This document shows, in pieces, positions 60,153 to 64,000 of a stretch of 64,000 bases of DNA. Source of the DNA: Viridibacterium sp035456105 (GTDB lineage: Bacteria > Pseudomonadota > Gammaproteobacteria > Burkholderiales > Rhodocyclaceae); contig DATIDV010000022.1 in the NCBI GenBank assembly GCA_035456105.1, positions 124,001-188,000 on the forward strand, read 5' to 3'. The notes under the pieces were generated by a model. That model had not been told where the DNA came from. It was given only the letters and a program-made list of their open reading frames with translations, and ran no database searches. Position numbers and translations under genes: made by a program. Positions within the stretch are counted from its first letter, which is position 1. Every line of letters begins with the position of its first letter.

Positions 60153-62485
60153 GAGGAGGCATCCTGTGTGATGGCGCGCAGGATCGCCTCGGCCGTGGCC
60201 GGCGCCTGCAGCGGCGCAGTGCTGCCACGTGCGGCCGAGCAGGCGTCGCGTAGCGCGAAGAACACGCTGAAGGCGAGCATCAATGGCGGCTCGCCGACGG
60301 CCTTGGATTTGTGGATGGTGTCTTCGACATTGATGTTGTCGAACAGCTGCACGTTCATCACCGGCGGGCAGTCACTGGCGGCGGGAATCTTGTAGGTTGA
60401 AGGTGCGTGCGTCATGTTGCGGCCGAGCTGTGCGCCCTCGGGGCGGAACCACAACTCCTCGGTCGTCAGCCAGCCCATGCCCTGGATGAAACCGCCTTCG
60501 ATCTGTCCGATGTCGATGGCGGGGTTCAGCGACTTGCCAACGTCATGCAGGATGTCGACGCGCAAGACCTTCGATTCTCCGGTGAGCGTGTCGATTGCGA
60601 CCTCGGCGCAGGCCGCACCATAGGCGAAATAGAAGAAGGGCCTGCCCTGCAGGGTGTCCTTGTTCCAGTGAATCTTCGGCGTGGAGTAGAAGCCGGCGTC
60701 CCACAGCTGGATGCGTGCCCGATAGGCCTCGATGACCAGCTCGGCGAAGGGCACACTGACGCCGCCGCAGCGCACATAATCTTCAGCGAAGACTACGTCC
60801 TCGGCAGCTACGCCGTGATGTTGCGCGAAGAGCGCAGTGAGGCGTTTTTTGACCTTGAGCGCAGCGGCCTGTGCAGCCTTGCCGTTGAGATCGGCACCGC
60901 TCGACGCGGCGGTAGCGGAAGTGTTGGGCACGCGGCTGGTGTCGGTGCTCGACAGGCGCACCGCATTCAGTGACACACCCAGCTCATGCGCGACGATCTG
61001 CTGGATCTTGGTATAGAGGCCCTGGCCCATCTCCGTGCCGCCATGTGTCACCAGCACCGTGCCATCGGCATACACGTGCACAACGGCACCGGCCTGGTTG
61101 TAGAGCGTGGCGTTGAAGGAAATGCCGAACTTGACGGGCGTCAGCGCGATGCCGCGCTTGATGACGGGGCTGGTCTTGTTGAATTCGGCGACGGCGGCGC
61201 GGCGTGCAGCGTAGTCGCTGCTCGTCGCCAGTTCCTCGATCATGGCGGGCGCGACGTTGTCTTCGACCTTGGCGCCGTAGGGCGTCATCACACGCTCATC
61301 GCCAGCCGAATCGCCGTAGAGATTGAGGCGGCGCACATCCAGCGGATCGCGACCGAGGTGGCGCGCAACGTCGTCGATGATGTACTCGATGGCAAACATG
61401 CCTTGCGGGCCGCCAAAGCCCCGGAAGGCGGTGTTCGACACGGTGTGCGTCTTGCAGCGCAGGCTGCGCACGGCGACTGCGTCGAGGTAGTAACAGTTGT
61501 CGATGTGGCACAGCGCGCGGTCATTCACGGGCCCGGACAGGTCCGCGGAGAAGCCGCAACGCGAAGCCATCTGCAGACGCAGCCCGAGGATGCGGCCGTC
61601 GCTGTCGAAGCCGACCTCCCATTCGAAATCGAAATCGTGGCGCTTGCCGGTGAAGCTCATGTCGTCGTCGCGATCCAGACGTACTTTCACCGGACGGCCC
61701 GTCTTCCACACACCGAGTGCCGCTGCACAGGCGATCTGCGCCGACTGCGATTCCTTGCCGCCAAAGCCGCCCCCCATGCGCCGGCATTCCACACTCACCT
61801 GGTGACGGTGCCACCCCAACATGTGTGCGACATGGTGCTGCATCTCCGTCGGGTGCTGCGTCGAGCTGTGCACATGCATCGTATCCTGCTCGCGCGGCAG
61901 GGCGTAGGCGATCTGGCCTTCGAGGTAGAAGTGCTCCTGGCCGCCGAGCCGGGCACGGCCCTTGAGACGCTGCGGTGCGGCAGCCAGCGCGGCTTCGGCG
62001 TCTCCCCTGTGCATGTCGACCGGCGGCAGTATCCAGGATTGGGCCGCAACGGCCTCGGCCGTCGTCAGCAGGGCGGGCAGGGCTTCGTATTCGACTTTGG
62101 CGAGGCGTGCGGCGCGACGTGCCCCATCATGCGATTCGGCGAGCACGAGGAAGATGGGCTGGCCATAGAACTGCACAAGGCCATCGGCAAGGATGGGGTC
62201 GTCCTTGATGATGGCGCCACAGTCGTTGAGGCCCGGAATGTCCTGCGCCGTGAGCACGCTCACCACGCCGGGCGCCTTGCGCACGGCATCGAGATTCATC
62301 GACAGGATGCGGCCATGCGCACAGGTCGACGTGCCGAAGGCCGCGTGAAGCGTGCCTTGCATCTCGCGCAGATCGTCGACGTAGGCGGCGGCGCCGCTGA
62401 CATGCAGCGCAGCGCTCTCGTGCGTGACGGGCCGGCCGACGGTCTGTTCCTGCGGCGTGCGGATTCTGGGTTCGACGGCGTTCAT
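60149..62485 (-). CDS. xdhB: Xanthine dehydrogenase molybdenum-binding (large) subunit
   Basis: 778 residues from ATG 62485, overlapping the xdhA stop; the frame to 62545 is not used. It holds the molybdopterin site that oxidises hypoxanthine and xanthine to urate. Landmarks: VGRPVTHESAALHVSGAAAYVDD (start), ECRRMGGGFGGKESQSAQ (about residues 240-257), AFRGFGGPQGMFAIE, GTEMGQGLYTKIQQIVA, and the catalytic glutamate in KAVGEPPLMLAFSV near 735. It works as XdhA2B2 with the FeS/FAD subunit. The xdhC start overlaps its stop. Confidence 0.96.
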   Translation of the reverse strand: MNAVEPRIRTPQEQTVGRPVTHESAALHVSGAAAYVDDLREMQGTLHAAFGTSTCAHGRILSMNLDAVRKAPGVVSVLTAQDIPGLNDCGAIIKDDPILADGLVQFYGQPIFLVLAESHDGARRAARLAKVEYEALPALLTTAEAVAAQSWILPPVDMHRGDAEAALAAAPQRLKGRARLGGQEHFYLEGQIAYALPREQDTMHVHSSTQHPTEMQHHVAHMLGWHRHQVSVECRRMGGGFGGKESQSAQIACAAALGVWKTGRPVKVRLDRDDDMSFTGKRHDFDFEWEVGFDSDGRILGLRLQMASRCGFSADLSGPVNDRALCHIDNCYYLDAVAVRSLRCKTHTVSNTAFRGFGGPQGMFAIEYIIDDVARHLGRDPLDVRRLNLYGDSAGDERVMTPYGAKVEDNVAPAMIEELATSSDYAARRAAVAEFNKTSPVIKRGIALTPVKFGISFNATLYNQAGAVVHVYADGTVLVTHGGTEMGQGLYTKIQQIVAHELGVSLNAVRLSSTDTSRVPNTSATAASSGADLNGKAAQAAALKVKKRLTALFAQHHGVAAEDVVFAEDYVRCGGVSVPFAELVIEAYRARIQLWDAGFYSTPKIHWNKDTLQGRPFFYFAYGAACAEVAIDTLTGESKVLRVDILHDVGKSLNPAIDIGQIEGGFIQGMGWLTTEELWFRPEGAQLGRNMTHAPSTYKIPAASDCPPVMNVQLFDNINVEDTIHKSKAVGEPPLMLAFSVFFALRDACSAARGSTAPLQAPATAEAILRAITQDASS

Positions 62486-63942
62486 GCCGACACCTCCTCG
62501 ACACGCAATGCGTCCGTGCTGGAGTAGTCCAGCCACAGACGCCACAACAGGTTCTGTGCGACCTGCATGCGGTACTCCGCCGAGGCGCGCATGTCGGCGA
62601 GTGGCTGGTAATCGCTTGTTAGGGCGCGCATGGCGTCGCAGGCGCTTTCATCGGAGAAGATGCGTCCGTTCAGTGCCGCTTCGGCCGCAGCAGCACGCTT
62701 GGGCGTGGCGGCCATGCCACCGAAGGCGATGCGTGCAGCGAGCACCGTGCCCGCATCGTCAAGCGTGAGCGCGAAGGCGGCGCACACGGCAGAGATGTCC
62801 TGATCGCGACGCTTGGAAATTTTCCCGGTGCGGAAAAAACGTTGAGGCGTCGCACGCGGGATACGCAATGCACGCACGAACTCGCCTTTCTCCAGCGCGG
62901 TCTTCTGATACGCGAGATAGAGGTCCTCCAGCGGCATCTCGCGAATGCGCTCGCTCTGTTGCAGCACGACCTGCGCACCGAGTGCGATCAGGGCGGGCAT
63001 GCTGTCGCCGATGGGTGATCCGTTGGCGACGTTGCCGCCCAGCGTGCCGGCGTTGCGGATCGGTACCGAGGCGAAGCGCTCGGCCAGTTCGGCCCATTCC
63101 GGCTCGTCGGCGATCAGCGTGTCGAAGGCATCGGTGAGCGAAACGCCCGCACCGATTTCGATCCATTTGTCATCGACGGCAATCTGCGCGAAGTCCTCGG
63201 CGGCGCCGACGTAGATGATGTCGCCGAGTTCGCGCAGCTGCTTGGTGACCCACAGGCCGACGTCGGTCGAGCCGGCGAGGATTCGCGCAGTGGGGAGTTC
63301 GTTGTAGAGCGCCGCCAGCGCGTCGGTCGAGCGCGGCGCGAAGAAGGTTTGCTTGCCATCGCTGTATTCGAGCGCGGGCAGGGCCGCGAGTTCGTCGAGC
63401 GCAGCGCGTACCGGCGCGCGCGACATCTTCACGCAGGGCTTTTGCCAAGCGGCCTGCGCGGCGTCGATAATGGGACGGTAGCCGGTGCAGCGACACAGAT
63501 TGCCGGACAGGGTGTTGGTGATCTCGTCACGCGTTGGCGCAGCGTCCCTGCCTTCGTAATCTGCCCACAGCGACATGATGAAACCCGGCGTACAGAAGCC
63601 GCATTGCGAGCCGTGGCAGTCGACCATCGCCTGCTGCACGGGATGCAGCGTGCCATCGGCCTGCTTCACGTCTTCGACGCTGAACAGGGCCTTGCCGTCG
63701 AGGGTCGGCATGAACTGGATGCAGCTGTTCACCGCTTCAAGGCGCAGGCCATCCGGCGCGCTGTCGTCGCGGCTGCCGACGACGACCGTGCAGGCACCGC
63801 AGTCGCCTTCAGCGCAGCCTTCCTTGCTGCCGGTGCAATGTGCGTCCTCGCGCAGCCATTGCAGCACCGTGCGTTGCGGTGAAATGCCGGAGACGTCGAC
63901 GACCTTGCCTTGATGCCAGAAGCGGATTGCTCGTTGCGTCAT
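62482..63942 (-). CDS. xdhA: Xanthine dehydrogenase FeS/FAD (small) subunit
   Basis: 486 residues. Two [2Fe-2S] domains occupy about 1-165: CTGSKEGCAEGDCGACTVVV, then QCGFCTPGFIMS and GNLCRCTGYRPI. The FAD domain (about 195-370) has RILAGSTDVGLWV and GTLGGNVANGSPIGDSMPAL; a CO-dehydrogenase-flavoprotein-like C-terminal domain ends it. It moves electrons from the Mo site to NAD. It is the first visible gene of the purine cluster; GGAAAGG lies about 14 bases before the ATG. Confidence 0.96.
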   Translation of the reverse strand: MTQRAIRFWHQGKVVDVSGISPQRTVLQWLREDAHCTGSKEGCAEGDCGACTVVVGSRDDSAPDGLRLEAVNSCIQFMPTLDGKALFSVEDVKQADGTLHPVQQAMVDCHGSQCGFCTPGFIMSLWADYEGRDAAPTRDEITNTLSGNLCRCTGYRPIIDAAQAAWQKPCVKMSRAPVRAALDELAALPALEYSDGKQTFFAPRSTDALAALYNELPTARILAGSTDVGLWVTKQLRELGDIIYVGAAEDFAQIAVDDKWIEIGAGVSLTDAFDTLIADEPEWAELAERFASVPIRNAGTLGGNVANGSPIGDSMPALIALGAQVVLQQSERIREMPLEDLYLAYQKTALEKGEFVRALRIPRATPQRFFRTGKISKRRDQDISAVCAAFALTLDDAGTVLAARIAFGGMAATPKRAAAAEAALNGRIFSDESACDAMRALTSDYQPLADMRASAEYRMQVAQNLLWRLWLDYSSTDALRVEEVSA

Positions 63943-64000
63943 GCCCTATTGCGCCTTTCCAGATTTAGAAGCAGTAACAACATGGGCTGCACACGCAGCT
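63943..64000. other. Sequence upstream of xdhA, cut by the window edge
   Basis: 58 bp with the xdhA ribosome-binding region; too short to define a promoter or neighbouring gene. Confidence 0.4.

Overview
The window is a high-GC chromosomal segment, best explained as a free-living Betaproteobacterium, probably of the Rhodocyclales/Zoogloeaceae type. This rests on gene content: hemA-prfA-prmC, an ahcY-metF operon behind an SAH riboswitch, a UbiB gene, a MoxR/Bat operon, PEP-CTERM and TRAP systems, and several c-di-GMP proteins. The taxonomic call is inference from content and style, not from a marker gene. No rRNA, canonical tRNA, complete insertion sequence, prophage or CRISPR array is visible.

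Layout. 1-9.7 kb is a sugar-acid catabolic region: the 3' part of a mannonate-dehydratase-type enolase (1-813), a CycA-like amino acid permease, and a large atypical IlvD/Edd dehydratase facing a DctQ-DctM-DctP TRAP transporter and a FadR-type GntR regulator. An inverted repeat overlaps the divergent promoter region. 9.8-13.5 kb holds a candidate small RNA, a short inverted-repeat (MITE-like) element and hemA-prfA-prmC. 13.5-22 kb carries signalling and modification genes: a binding-protein/diguanylate-cyclase pair, two Fe(II) oxygenases that share an N-terminal module, an FHA-EAL protein, a GNAT acetyltransferase and two LpxL-type acyltransferases. 22-23.6 kb is metK behind a SAM-II-like riboswitch and attenuator. 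23.6-30.7 kb is a six-gene, translationally coupled moxR-DUF58-DUF4381-batA-batB/C-batD operon, divergent from an HD-GYP gene. 32.2-34.8 kb is the SAH-riboswitch-controlled ahcY-metF pair, which completes the methyl cycle with metK.

34.9-42.2 kb has a GNAT gene, ubiB, an alpha/beta hydrolase, a DUF805 gene and an unusual cassette: an FAD oxidase fused to a methyltransferase, a secreted orphan protein and a small membrane protein. 42.2-46.1 kb is hemE and priA, separated by a 508-bp AT-rich gap with three DnaA-box matches. 46-52 kb is repeat-rich accessory DNA with an esterase, a pentaheme cytochrome, a PEP-CTERM protein, a DUF4265 pseudogene with one amber codon, a decayed guanine deaminase 3' end and a methyltransferase.

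52-64 kb is a purine-catabolism cluster on the minus strand. XdhA, XdhB and XdhC form the xanthine dehydrogenase system, a nucleoside-type ABC transporter (ATPase plus two permeases) would import substrate, and YnfA, an 8-oxoguanine-deaminase-like enzyme and GuaD follow. Palindromic repeats have been inserted into this cluster, once between ABC genes and once inside the xdhC reading frame without breaking it.
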